A stretch of 25,583 nucleotides of DNA. Source: a virus. Under the pieces are notes generated by a model. That model was not told the origin of the DNA, did not search any database, and saw only the letters and a program-made list of their open reading frames with translations. The translations under genes were made by a program, and so were the position numbers. Numbering within the stretch: the first letter of the stretch is position 1; each line of letters begins with the position of its first letter. The stretch lies in the IMG/VR virus record IMGVR_UViG_3300014880_000043, positions 1 through 25,583 of that record; one strand, 5' to 3'. Shown in pieces: positions 8,537-15,714 of the stretch.

Positions 8537-8696
8537 ATTTTTGATTGTAATGATGATTATTTAGTCCACATGAAGAACATAACCAAGGTGGATGGCTTAA
8601 TCTCTCTTTAATATATTCATACTGTTCTTTAGTGAATGTAGCTATCTCATCCACATAAGGAATCTCTAATTCATCTTTGGGTGGTGGAATTATCAT
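8508..8696 (-). CDS. Small protein with RanBP2-type zinc finger, 62 aa
   Basis: Residues 38-57 fit the RanBP2-type finger exactly: W-x-C-x2-C-x3-N-x6-C-x2-C (WLCSSCGLNNHHYNQKCAGC). In eukaryotic proteins this fold binds ssRNA or ubiquitin; in phage the ligand is unknown. The N-terminal 35 residues are acidic (PPPKDELEIPYVDEIATF). The start ATG has GGAAG upstream. It may be coupled through ATGA to the short reading frame before it. The motif assignment is strong, the function is not assigned. Confidence 0.65.
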   Translation of the reverse strand: MIIPPPKDELEIPYVDEIATFTKEQYEYIKERLSHPPWLCSSCGLNNHHYNQKCAGCKCEKR

Positions 8697-8770
8697 TTTC
8701 TTCCAACCAACAATTTGTAATCAGGTCTATTCTTCGTCTTGAAAATAATCTTTCTTTTATTTTGATACAT
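8693..8770 (-). CDS. Possible 25-aa basic peptide
   Basis: ATG 8770 opens a 25-codon frame (MYQNKRKIIFKTKNRPDYKLLVGRK) that ends in ATGA overlapping the RanBP2-type gene, as many real genes here do. It fills an otherwise empty 100-bp gap and is strongly basic. There is no convincing ribosome binding site, and another frame from ATG at about 8787 also stays open for 41 codons, so this is a weak call. Confidence 0.3.
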   Translation of the reverse strand: MYQNKRKIIFKTKNRPDYKLLVGRK

Positions 8771-8796
8771 TTTAGTATTCTAAAGTTCATAATATT

Positions 8797-10074
8797 TTAC
8801 CGTGGTTTTCCGGCATAGAATCGTTGAAGTTCTTCAACTTGGTTGGTTGGCATTGTATAGAGAATATTGTTTCCAATCGAGGCAGTTTTTATCATTCCAG
8901 ATGCATCGAATGATTGCATCAAAGTATCAAATTCCTCAGGAGTGGAATAATGCATCCAGAATTTCTTCATCATAACGACTCTAGTGATGTTATGAGTTTC
9001 TCTTTGAAGTAATTCATTGATTATTAGACTCTTTAATAGAGCCGTATTAGAGATACCATTCTTTCCTTGAGTAGCCTTCCGCACGTTACCTAATAGTTTC
9101 TCACACATGGTAATGGCTTCTTGCATAGCCTCACCATATATGACTAGCTCAGGTGAACGGGCGAGGGATAGTAACATAGCTACTTTGAGGACAGAATCAC
9201 CAAATCGATTAAGTGTTCCTGTTTCATCTTTAGTCTCTTGTGTATCAATGATATTAAGAAATGAATCATACCATTTCTGATAGATGATTCCGGCTTCAGT
9301 GAAAAAGAAAGTTTGAGTAGTAGTATGGTCATCATACGGATAAAGGAATGTATCATCTTTATATCTACTACCGAGAGCCTGAAATGGACCATTTAACTTA
9401 GCTACTTCTTTGAGATAATCAGCCGCGCTTGAATAATTAATTTCAGTTTCTAAAGGAACCAATAGTGAATTTCCACGATTCCTTTTATCTGCATATATGA
9501 TAAAGGTTCTAGCGAAATAACCACCTTGTATAGCCGAACGTGTAAAGAAATCTTCACTCATTGCCTCATTAGTCGCAGTAAGCATTGTAATCGTTGGGTC
9601 TTTGAGATTGAACGATTCCATTTTAAGGAGTGATTTCCACTCTCCTACATTATACTGTCTGTCATACAAGTCAGTTAGAATCTTAGTTGCTACTTTGTCG
9701 TCAACTATGGAAGATGATAACTCACTTGAACAGATGAATGCGACCGATTTAGTTTGAACCTTACCCCCTGGTTGGGTATATGCTGTGCCTAAATCCTTGA
9801 GAATTCCTTGAATACTGGACCTACCACTAATGATTCTAGTGTTATTAACTTTAGTGACTAGTTGCCTCGCGGCGCTCACAGGCGGACCTTTCTTTAGCCC
9901 CGACTCAGCATGTAACATGATATAAACATTTGGATATAAATTATAGATAAATCTAGGAAGCCAAACCTGGTCCTTGACTACAGCAGAAATTGATGCTATA
10001 GCCGACCAATAGTAGAACGATGTTGGTGTTTCTAATTCCTTGTGAATCGAAACAAAATCACTTAACCAATTCAT
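8797..10074 (-). CDS. DUF3987-type helicase/primase-like ATPase, 425 aa
   Basis: The N-terminus (WLSDFVSIHKELETPTSFYYWSAIASIS) and the layout match the phage DUF3987 group of P-loop proteins, usually found beside family A polymerases and thought to serve as replicative helicase or helicase-loader-like ATPase. The nucleotide loop is SGLKKGPPVSAAR at residues 58-70. It keeps lysine but has K-G-P in place of the usual G-K-S/T, like the K-G variants of this group. A Walker-B-like strand VAFICSSELS lies at 111-120. The C-terminal ~90 residues look like winged-helix domains. With no canonical DnaB or DnaG in view, it is the best helicase candidate. Confidence 0.6.
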   Translation of the reverse strand: MNWLSDFVSIHKELETPTSFYYWSAIASISAVVKDQVWLPRFIYNLYPNVYIMLHAESGLKKGPPVSAARQLVTKVNNTRIISGRSSIQGILKDLGTAYTQPGGKVQTKSVAFICSSELSSSIVDDKVATKILTDLYDRQYNVGEWKSLLKMESFNLKDPTITMLTATNEAMSEDFFTRSAIQGGYFARTFIIYADKRNRGNSLLVPLETEINYSSAADYLKEVAKLNGPFQALGSRYKDDTFLYPYDDHTTTQTFFFTEAGIIYQKWYDSFLNIIDTQETKDETGTLNRFGDSVLKVAMLLSLARSPELVIYGEAMQEAITMCEKLLGNVRKATQGKNGISNTALLKSLIINELLQRETHNITRVVMMKKFWMHYSTPEEFDTLMQSFDASGMIKTASIGNNILYTMPTNQVEELQRFYAGKPR

Positions 10075-10270
10075 TAATTATTCTCGAAATCTTCCTCACT
10101 ACTTCGATTACGGAAATATCCTCATATGAAATGTAATGATGGGATAGTATTCTCCAGAGTGCTTTGATTTCCTCTTTAGTGAATTCAATTCCTGGTTCAG
10201 GACAACATACATCGGGTAAAGAATGTGATTCTTTACAATGTTCAACAAAACTAGAATGGTATGTCCTCAT
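10058..10270 (-). CDS. Hypothetical protein, 70 aa
   Basis: No family recognised. ATG 10270 is preferred because AGGAG lies eight bases upstream; an in-frame TTG one codon earlier is possible. The protein has one CC pair (VCCPEPG) and a helical C-terminal half (FTKEEIKALWRILSHHY ... EVVRKISRIINELVK). It overlaps its upstream neighbour by 20 bases and the DUF3987-type ATPase by 17, so it is translationally coupled to a replication gene. Confidence 0.55.
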   Translation of the reverse strand: MRTYHSSFVEHCKESHSLPDVCCPEPGIEFTKEEIKALWRILSHHYISYEDISVIEVVRKISRIINELVK

Positions 10271-10442
10271 CAATTACTCTCCTATCGGTTTCGGTTTGAA
10301 TAACTCGACGTTGAACTGTCACAATCAGTATCATGAATTGAGCTAATAGATGAACTAAATCATCAGCTACTACCATATCTATTGAATGCATATCACTAGT
10401 TGGTCCTTCTACTTTACATACTAATGTTAGTTCGAATTTCAT
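10251..10442 (-). CDS. Hypothetical protein, 63 aa
   Basis: The preferred start is ATG 10442, giving MKFELTLVCKVEG; a GTG eight codons upstream is in frame but lacks a site. GGAG lies about 11 bases before the ATG, separated by an A-rich stretch. The protein is beta-prone at its start, with a central hydrophobic helix (LVHLLAQFMILIVTVQRRV) and an acidic tail. It shows no motif that I can assign. It overlaps both neighbours, as is typical of this operon. Confidence 0.5.
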   Translation of the reverse strand: MKFELTLVCKVEGPTSDMHSIDMVVADDLVHLLAQFMILIVTVQRRVIQTETDRRVIDEDIPF

Positions 10443-10624
10443 TTCTTTTTTTTCTCCAAGAACCACTTTATTTTATTTTTATCGTGAGTTATTTTATATG
10501 AACTAGTTAAGTAAGTATTCATCCAACTAACTAGTTGTTCCATTAAAGCAGTTTCATATCCTTCAGCCCATCTATTCAATAAACGGACTACTTCAAGTTG
10601 TAGTTTCTCCTCTATAGTCACCAT
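10439..10624 (-). CDS. Hypothetical helical protein, 61 aa
   Basis: ATG 10624 is preceded by GGAGAA inside the end of the upstream gene. The protein is mostly alpha-helical (TIEEKLQLEVVRLLNRWAEG) and ends in a run of lysines (FLEKKKK). No family recognised. It overlaps the DUF2786-like gene upstream by seven bases and the next gene by four. Confidence 0.5.
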   Translation of the reverse strand: MVTIEEKLQLEVVRLLNRWAEGYETALMEQLVSWMNTYLTSSYKITHDKNKIKWFLEKKKK

Positions 10625-11268
10625 TTCTCCTTTTCTTTTTCATATTTATCCCAATCACATTTATTACATCTAAATACCTGGGGTGGACCCACAAATCCGG
10701 TCACGAATTCTTCACCACAAATACAACATTTCAATAATTTCTTTTCTTTCTCTTTCTTTTGTCCTCCTTTTTGTCCTCCTACAAAATCACTGTATGTTGG
10801 TTTAGGTTTATATTTATTATAGTATTTTGGATTACTATGAAATTCATGTTCAGAAACTCTAGATTTATCTGGTAAAATATATTCTCTAGTAACAGCATCA
10901 AATGTTACATAGATTGATTCTTTTGGTTCAGTTTTATCGTAATAATTCTGTTGTGCTTGTGATGGTCTATAGTATTGTTGTTGTTTAGACCGTTCTTCAG
11001 CTTCTCTAGCCCAATATTGTCTTTCCTGGTCATATGAGGACCATTGTGCATTCCTCATATTCTTTAATATTTCATTCAGCCAATCATTACTTCCTGGTTG
11101 GGGTGTTGGAATATGAGTTGCTTTATTAGAGGGTAAATTCGATTGAGTAAATTTATAATCGGCTTCCGCAATCATCTTACACACTTTTCGAGCGGCAAGA
11201 TTTGATTCATTCTCGTTCGGATTGTTATTAGCTAGTTTGATTAGCTTTATGAGTAGGTCAAGATTCAT
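10618..11268 (-). CDS. DUF2786-like N-terminus with C-terminal zinc ribbon, 216 aa
   Basis: Residues 4-33 (DLLIKLIKLANNNPNENESNLAARKVCKMI) fit the DUF2786 helical motif, in which K-L-x-x-LA, N-E-x-E and A-A-x-K are conserved. The middle is Gln/Tyr-rich and probably disordered. A lysine-rich stretch leads to a zinc ribbon, CCICGEEF with CNKCDW, near the C-terminus. It overlaps the end of the DNA polymerase gene by 11 bases, and GAAAG precedes its ATG. The coupling suggests a replication accessory role; the biochemical role of DUF2786 is not known. Confidence 0.6.
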   Translation of the reverse strand: MNLDLLIKLIKLANNNPNENESNLAARKVCKMIAEADYKFTQSNLPSNKATHIPTPQPGSNDWLNEILKNMRNAQWSSYDQERQYWAREAEERSKQQQYYRPSQAQQNYYDKTEPKESIYVTFDAVTREYILPDKSRVSEHEFHSNPKYYNKYKPKPTYSDFVGGQKGGQKKEKEKKLLKCCICGEEFVTGFVGPPQVFRCNKCDWDKYEKEKEKW

Positions 11269-13846
11269 TCATCTTTCTTTCTTCAGCATTATAGATGATA
11301 TTTGTTAATGGACTATCGATAGGTAAATCAACTACAATAAATTGTTCTGTAATTGATTTAGGCGGTAGGTTTAAAGGAACAATAGGAGGACGAATGATAG
11401 GTATGTCTCTGAACTTCGATAGTTCACGATAATTAGGTCCAGTTTCTATTTCGCATGGAATGACTAATTCATGACGCGGTAGTGAACATCTGGAAAAGTT
11501 GATAGGACGTTCCATCTCCTCTTTAATGATAATACTGTATTCTAAGAGTTTGTCCTTTTTGATGCAGAATAACAACGCATCATGAGATTCCATAACAATC
11601 TTAATACCAGGTATTTTCTCTCTAATTCTAATAGCTGCTGCTTTCGTGTTATCTGATACCGCTCGTTGAGGAATATAACTGAATCCCTGTCGAAAAAGTT
11701 CATCTCCCCATCGCTCATAGAATGTCCTCTTTCCACCAAATAGAGCATTTACTCCATATGGCACAGGTGCAATAAGCTGACGTGTTTTCTTTAGTGCTTC
11801 GATTACACCAGCCTGAAATATATGTTGTATCTTGGGCTGTTTTGAATGGAATATAATTAATGCTCGTTCCGCAATTGCTTCGCTAATTGCAATAGGTATC
11901 TTATATTTGCGCGCCTGTGTATTGAGTTCAATTGACGCTCTACGTTTTCCCGCTCCAAGGTGTCCTGCGTGCCTAAGAGTTTTACCAGCAAAACGTATTG
12001 GAGACTCATAACCAAGAGTTTTTTTAGAGTAATCAGATTCAGTGCCACCGAAAAACCAAGAAGCAGTAAGAGCATGATAATCATGTTCATCGATATCCTT
12101 TAATGCTTGTTCGTCATTCGCTAACAAAAATACTACTCTAGCCTCAGCTTGTGCACTATCAGCCTGAACAAAGATTTCATCAGGCTCATCAGGTATGTAT
12201 ATTTCACGTATGTCGGCACCAATGTCACCATGTTTAGTCATGGTCTGGAATGCGGTACCTAATACTTTGTCTTTTTTCTTACCATTCTCATCTATTACTT
12301 CTACTTTTGGTCTGATTGGGGGGTCCTGTTGCCCTGTAGAAGTTCTTCCAGTTTCCAAACAAAGGAAATAAGTAGTGCGCATCCTACCATCAAAATCTGG
12401 TAAAGCCATGAGGTAGGTTGATATCGACTTCCTGACACGTCTGCCCTCCAATATAAGTTCTAACACTCTACGATGTTCTGGATTCTTGACCGCGGTAGGA
12501 CTATTTAATAGTGCGGTGATATCTTCCTCGCCCGTTGTTGGCTTGGGAGGTAATTTGAAATTCTCGAATAGAAGGATATAAATCTGCTTAGGTGAATTGA
12601 CATTGATTTCAGTTCCAGTTAATTGAAATAATTCATAGCGTATTTTCTCATCCCATTCAACATATTTACGAATCAGTTTATCTCTAGTTTCAGGGTCCAT
12701 CTTGAATCCCTGATTTTCTATTGACCAATATACATCAGGCAACTTCATGAGAAAGTTTTCAAAGAATGGTCTTTGTTCTAACTCATCTAAGTCCTTATCC
12801 ATATTGGTGTTAATCTCAATGGTAACGCAGCTATCCCTTGCACACCCAAGTAACAAATCGGACATAGACCCTTCGTACATGCCCTCATCTTTATAGAAAG
12901 GTTCCTCTGTATATATACTCTGGTTAAAAGAGAGTCTTTTAGGTAGTTCTGGATTAATCGCGTGTGCCTTAAGCATAATATCCGAAAGAAGTTTTCGGAT
13001 AATAAATCCCAATCTTTTAATTTTATCCCTGTCGTAATTGAAGTTCTGTCCAATGATGTCTTTGTCATATAGCAACTTCGCTAGGATAATCCAAATTTGA
13101 ACTAGGTCAGCATCCGGTATAGTAGAGATTCCATCCTTATTCCATAGGGGAACCGTCATACCATGTTTAGGCGTAAATGCTAATCCCATACAGACGGGTA
13201 AACAATGACCTCGCGCTTCAATATCTACCGCCATCTGTGAATAATCTTTATATCGGTCGATGAACTGTTGTAACTCGAAGGAATTATGGCAAATCTGAAG
13301 TGTGCGTTGCGGTAGGACTAGTTCAGGAAATTGAGACTGATATATAGCGCGTTTAATATCAAATAGAATTAATTGTTTGTTCCAATATCCTTTGATTTCG
13401 CTTCCTTTATTGAATGATAAATCTCGCGGATGATATGTAGGCACAAACTTGACACCCATGCCGTGCATAATACTTCCACGGTAATTTTCAATGGAGGTTT
13501 TACCAGATAAAGCCCATAAACTAGAGCTAGAAAGAGCGATGATACAATTTGGTTTAATAGAATTGATTTCATTCTGTAACTCATAGAGTTGTTGTTCGAT
13601 ATCAACTCCTGACATCTTAGCACGAACTGCAAAAGGAATCTTTTTTGGTCCATCATTAGGCTGTATATGAAATTTTGATACAGCCGATAACCAACAATTA
13701 GCTCGATTGATTTTAGCGTCTTTTAGTATTCCTTCTAGTTCACTTTCTCTAGTGAATAGTTTTTCACTATCATAGTATGATGGACAATCAGTGAGAATCA
13801 TTAGTTTCGCGCCGATTGGTCCTTGGCCTGAGATATATTTAGTCAA
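11258..13846 (-). CDS. polA: Family A DNA polymerase with N-terminal UDG-like domain, 862 aa
   Basis: Residues 1-165 resemble the family-4 uracil-DNA-glycosylase fold found in SPO1-type polymerases (LMILTDCPS, CIIALSSSSLWALSG, FVPTYHPRDL). A 3'-5' exonuclease follows with D208/E210 (VDIEA), N268-x3-D272 and D338. The polymerase domain has RTSTG (501), motif A QADSAQAEAR with D563, motif B R618-x3-K622 and motif C SHDALLF with H755/D756. The residue equal to E. coli Pol I F762 is His626, Y766 is Leu630, and motif C has Ala after HD instead of Glu. The metal-binding aspartates remain, so it is probably active. This is the replicative polymerase. Confidence 0.93.
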   Translation of the reverse strand: MTKYISGQGPIGAKLMILTDCPSYYDSEKLFTRESELEGILKDAKINRANCWLSAVSKFHIQPNDGPKKIPFAVRAKMSGVDIEQQLYELQNEINSIKPNCIIALSSSSLWALSGKTSIENYRGSIMHGMGVKFVPTYHPRDLSFNKGSEIKGYWNKQLILFDIKRAIYQSQFPELVLPQRTLQICHNSFELQQFIDRYKDYSQMAVDIEARGHCLPVCMGLAFTPKHGMTVPLWNKDGISTIPDADLVQIWIILAKLLYDKDIIGQNFNYDRDKIKRLGFIIRKLLSDIMLKAHAINPELPKRLSFNQSIYTEEPFYKDEGMYEGSMSDLLLGCARDSCVTIEINTNMDKDLDELEQRPFFENFLMKLPDVYWSIENQGFKMDPETRDKLIRKYVEWDEKIRYELFQLTGTEINVNSPKQIYILLFENFKLPPKPTTGEEDITALLNSPTAVKNPEHRRVLELILEGRRVRKSISTYLMALPDFDGRMRTTYFLCLETGRTSTGQQDPPIRPKVEVIDENGKKKDKVLGTAFQTMTKHGDIGADIREIYIPDEPDEIFVQADSAQAEARVVFLLANDEQALKDIDEHDYHALTASWFFGGTESDYSKKTLGYESPIRFAGKTLRHAGHLGAGKRRASIELNTQARKYKIPIAISEAIAERALIIFHSKQPKIQHIFQAGVIEALKKTRQLIAPVPYGVNALFGGKRTFYERWGDELFRQGFSYIPQRAVSDNTKAAAIRIREKIPGIKIVMESHDALLFCIKKDKLLEYSIIIKEEMERPINFSRCSLPRHELVIPCEIETGPNYRELSKFRDIPIIRPPIVPLNLPPKSITEQFIVVDLPIDSPLTNIIYNAEERKMNES

Positions 13847-14048
13847 TCGATACCCTATAGAAATTATCGTTTGAAAAGATTATACCCACAGAGTGATTAG
13901 TTTCTGCACATTCTATTAAATAATCTTCTTTAGTTACTACTTCCATAACTACAAATGGAAGAAAATGAGGTATACCTTCATGGTCATTGATACCACCATC
14001 AGTTACTAATTCTCCTACTTTACGAGAAATTTGAGATTTGATAATCAT
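13839..14048 (-). CDS. Hypothetical protein, 69 aa
   Basis: No family recognised. It is a small beta-rich protein (FLPFVVMEVVTKEDYLIECAE and VGIIFSNDNFYRV) without cysteine motif, signal peptide or membrane segment. It overlaps the DNA polymerase start by eight bases and is joined by ATGA to the 54-aa gene upstream, so it sits in the polymerase operon. Confidence 0.5.
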   Translation of the reverse strand: MIIKSQISRKVGELVTDGGINDHEGIPHFLPFVVMEVVTKEDYLIECAETNHSVGIIFSNDNFYRVSID

Positions 14049-14209
14049 TTCGACTCCAATTTAGAAATAAATTCTTTTAAATCTTTCTTACAATTTTCTA
14101 AATCGAAAACTTGTCCCATCATTGGACCTGGAGGCCAATATAACCATCGTTTACACCTAATACTATCATATACAAAATTTGCTAATTGTTTAATTTGTTC
14201 ATCAGTCAT
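14045..14209 (-). CDS. Hypothetical protein, 54 aa
   Basis: ATG 14209 opens a 54-codon frame (MTDEQIKQLANFVYDSIRCK ...) ending in TGA inside ATGA of the next gene. The start also overlaps the end of the preceding 53-aa gene in the same way. It has a helical start, the segment RWLYWPPGPMMGQVFDLE, and a Lys-rich helical end. No motif assigned. The double ATGA coupling is the main evidence that it is real. Confidence 0.55.
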   Translation of the reverse strand: MTDEQIKQLANFVYDSIRCKRWLYWPPGPMMGQVFDLENCKKDLKEFISKLESK

Positions 14210-14367
14210 TTTGCCTCAGCTATGATTACTTTAATATCAAGTTGTTCTTTTAGTTCCTCCTCAAGAGTATCAATTATGATTCGTTGTAAATTACGAGGGT
14301 CGCCCTGATATTGTTTACGTAGTTTGTATTCATCTACATCGAGTGCGAGGGTTAATTCGATAATCAA
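14206..14367 (-). CDS. Hypothetical protein, 53 aa (TTG start)
   Basis: The frame from TTG 14367 is supported by GGAG eight bases upstream and ends in ATGA overlap with the 54-aa gene. The sequence reads MIIELTLALDVDEYKLRKQY, then RNLQRIIIDTLEEELKEQLD, which is acidic and helical. No ATG is available in frame. No family recognised. Confidence 0.5.
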   Translation of the reverse strand: MIIELTLALDVDEYKLRKQYQGDPRNLQRIIIDTLEEELKEQLDIKVIIAEAK

Positions 14368-14558
14368 TTTGTTTTCTCCGTATAGATTCGGTCTAATACT
14401 TCCTCTTGAGCCTGAGTTAAAGTGCGACCGTTATCTAATCTATTACTAATACTTGCAATAAAATCAGTTTCCCAACTGTTTAATGTTGCTTCATCCATTA
14501 TGGCTTTAATCCAGTCTTGATATATCTTTGAGTCTTTTGGACGCCATATCTCGGCCAT
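14364..14558 (-). CDS. Small phage protein with WE-x-FI helical motif, 64 aa
   Basis: ATG 14558 is preferred because AAAGG lies six bases upstream; a GTG five codons earlier is in frame. The core SWETDFIASISNRLDNGRTL followed by TQAQEEVLDRIY is a pattern I have seen in many small phage proteins and in helical bundle parts of replication proteins, with no known activity. The end overlaps the TTG-start gene by four bases. Confidence 0.5.
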   Translation of the reverse strand: MAEIWRPKDSKIYQDWIKAIMDEATLNSWETDFIASISNRLDNGRTLTQAQEEVLDRIYTEKTN

Positions 14559-14694
14559 TTTTACACCTTTCACAAAGAGTAGAACGATGAATTAAACCAG
14601 GTGTGGGATTTTGGTCTTTCCATCCTTTACCACACCCAATACAATCATTCCAGGTTTCATTATCAGTCATCCCTTTGCACGTTATGTTGCCCAT
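14506..14694 (-). CDS. Small zinc-ribbon protein, 62 aa
   Basis: Cysteine pairs DCIGCGKGW (18-21) and LCERCKNG (41-44) form a zinc ribbon with an intervening His. The C-terminus is basic (ASKRLKDISRLD). It overlaps the next gene by about 53 bases and the preceding HTH gene by 32, which is long even for this operon. The cysteine spacing is the reason to keep it. Ligand and role unknown. Confidence 0.5.
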   Translation of the reverse strand: MGNITCKGMTDNETWNDCIGCGKGWKDQNPTPGLIHRSTLCERCKNGRDMASKRLKDISRLD

Positions 14695-14935
14695 AATTGA
14701 TTCTTTTTAAAGCCTCTTGCCTTGAACTACAATTCAGTATGTCCGGCCGCGTGTGCATTAAATCCGCGAGCCGTAGATTCTCACTCACCAATCCCAAAGA
14801 AGCCTGAAAGTATTGAGCTGTATCTTGCAATCTCCACTCCTTATTGTTGAAACGCTGAGCTAAATGAAAAATTTCCATGATTTGAGCGCGGCCGTGCCAC
14901 GTCTTTTCGACCTTATAACGCTCGTGGAAAGTCAT
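14663..14935 (-). CDS. Helix-turn-helix (KorB/ParB-C-like) DNA-binding protein, 90 aa
   Basis: Residues 35-60 (RLQDTAQYFQASLGLVSENLRLAD) have the Q-D-T-A-x-x-F-x-x-S-x-x-x-VSE-x-LRLA spacing of an HTH found in many small phage proteins, similar to the KorB-like HTH. The segment CSSRQEALKRI follows, as in those relatives. The N-terminus (RYKVEKTWHGRAQIMEIFHLA) is helical. It may regulate transcription or act in replication; there is no direct evidence for either. It begins seven bases after the preceding gene. Confidence 0.6.
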   Translation of the reverse strand: MTFHERYKVEKTWHGRAQIMEIFHLAQRFNNKEWRLQDTAQYFQASLGLVSENLRLADLMHTRPDILNCSSRQEALKRINYGQHNVQRDD

Positions 14936-14941
14936 TCTTGT

Positions 14942-15181
14942 TTAGTTGAATCCATTAATGAAGTTGACAAATTCTTGTCTTGACATATTTGGTTTAGTTA
15001 TCATTGTCATCATGCACAATGACATTAATGTGTCGCTACTAGTTTCAGGATGTTTCCTGATATCAGATGCCATTGATGTAAGGCCATTCTTTAATGCTGA
15101 TTTGGGTTCAGTTTTGGCATAGTAATCATATTCCTGAATAGCTCTATCTTTACACCATTTGATGTGTTCAGCTCTAGTCAT
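14942..15181 (-). CDS. Conserved small phage protein, 79 aa
   Basis: The opening TRAEHIKWCKDRAIQEYDYY, then LTSMASDIRKHPETSS and a final FINGFN, match a small protein family I recall from many tailed phages, where E-H-x-x-WCK-x-RA and S-D-x-x-KH-x-ET are conserved. Its function is not known. ATG 15181 lies within the end of the cold-shock-domain gene (8-nt overlap), so the two are coupled. Confidence 0.6.
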   Translation of the reverse strand: MTRAEHIKWCKDRAIQEYDYYAKTEPKSALKNGLTSMASDIRKHPETSSDTLMSLCMMTMITKPNMSRQEFVNFINGFN

Positions 15182-15509
15182 GCGATTTTCCTTTTTTGTT
15201 TTGCATATTCATTTCTACAAGTTCGACTACTTCTATTTTGATAGCCCGAAATCCTTTGTCCGGTATCTCAACAGGAGTGAAAGAAACTTTCATTCCAATC
15301 TTTAACATTGTGAAGTTTAATGTGTTTTGCTTGAGACTAGTCCAGTGGAAAAATATGCGGGTGAACTTGATATCCTTGGAGGAAATGAACCCCCATCCGT
15401 CCTCAGATAGTTTGATGATTTTACCAATAACTCGTGTCTCAGTTTTCTCTGCAATTTCTTCAATTTCTTTCTTGTCATCTTCATTCAGTCTGTCGGAAAT
15501 ACTTGTCAT
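15174..15509 (-). CDS. Cold-shock-domain nucleic-acid-binding protein, 111 aa
   Basis: Residues 26-96 fit the cold-shock OB fold: V-I-G-K-I-I-K, RNP1-like DGWGFISS (37-44), RNP2-like RIFFHWTSL (51-59), then LKIGMKVSFT and GFRAIKIEVVE. Such proteins bind single-stranded RNA or DNA and melt RNA structure. ATG 15509 is chosen over in-frame ATG 15557 because AAGGAG lies about six bases upstream, and the longer form would start inside a stable hairpin. The N-terminal 25 residues are acidic. The preceding ~200 bases hold an unusual nested set of complementary arms, so expression may be controlled at the RNA level. Confidence 0.8.
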   Translation of the reverse strand: MTSISDRLNEDDKKEIEEIAEKTETRVIGKIIKLSEDGWGFISSKDIKFTRIFFHWTSLKQNTLNFTMLKIGMKVSFTPVEIPDKGFRAIKIEVVELVEMNMQNKKGKSHD

Positions 15510-15535
15510 CAGATGCTCCTTTATTGTTAAAATGC

Positions 15536-15702
15536 GGGGGACTAACTGTGAATCCATTTGTGATGGTCATTAGCTAGTCCCCCTGTTACCATTAACCTTT
15601 AAGGCCGATGTTAGGCACATACTCTAATTTTCATTGGGACTCGCATCAATGATATAATCTTCCTAAGAAGATTGCGAGTAAATCTATTTTTCAGGGTTAA
15701 TG
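15536..15702 (-). promoter_or_regulatory. Structured leader RNA candidate upstream of the cold-shock-domain gene
   Basis: In a gap of about 200 bases, four sets of complementary arms nest cleanly. P1 is 15695-15702 with 15590-15597 (8 bp). P2 is 15673-15679 with 15639-15645 (7 bp). P3 is 15667-15673 with 15656-15662 (7 bp, 4-nt loop). P4 is 15572-15583 with 15536-15547 (12 bp with one G-U and five G-C pairs at its base). P1 encloses P2 and P3; P4 follows and ends about 15 bases before the ribosome binding site. This could be a 5' regulator (thermosensor-like, as in cspA leaders), a riboswitch-like element, or a processing site plus terminator. It matches no riboswitch consensus that I know. 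Confidence 0.55.
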
Positions 15703-15714
15703 ATAAGTTTCAGT

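Noticed and set aside
15510-15557. Longer form of the cold-shock-domain protein starting at ATG 15557
   Set aside because: It lacks a ribosome binding site and would begin inside the P4 hairpin, while ATG 15509 has AAGGAG at good spacing.
15196-15573. Plus-strand open frame of 125 codons
   Set aside because: Antisense to the cold-shock-domain gene, whose protein motifs are clear; no upstream site.
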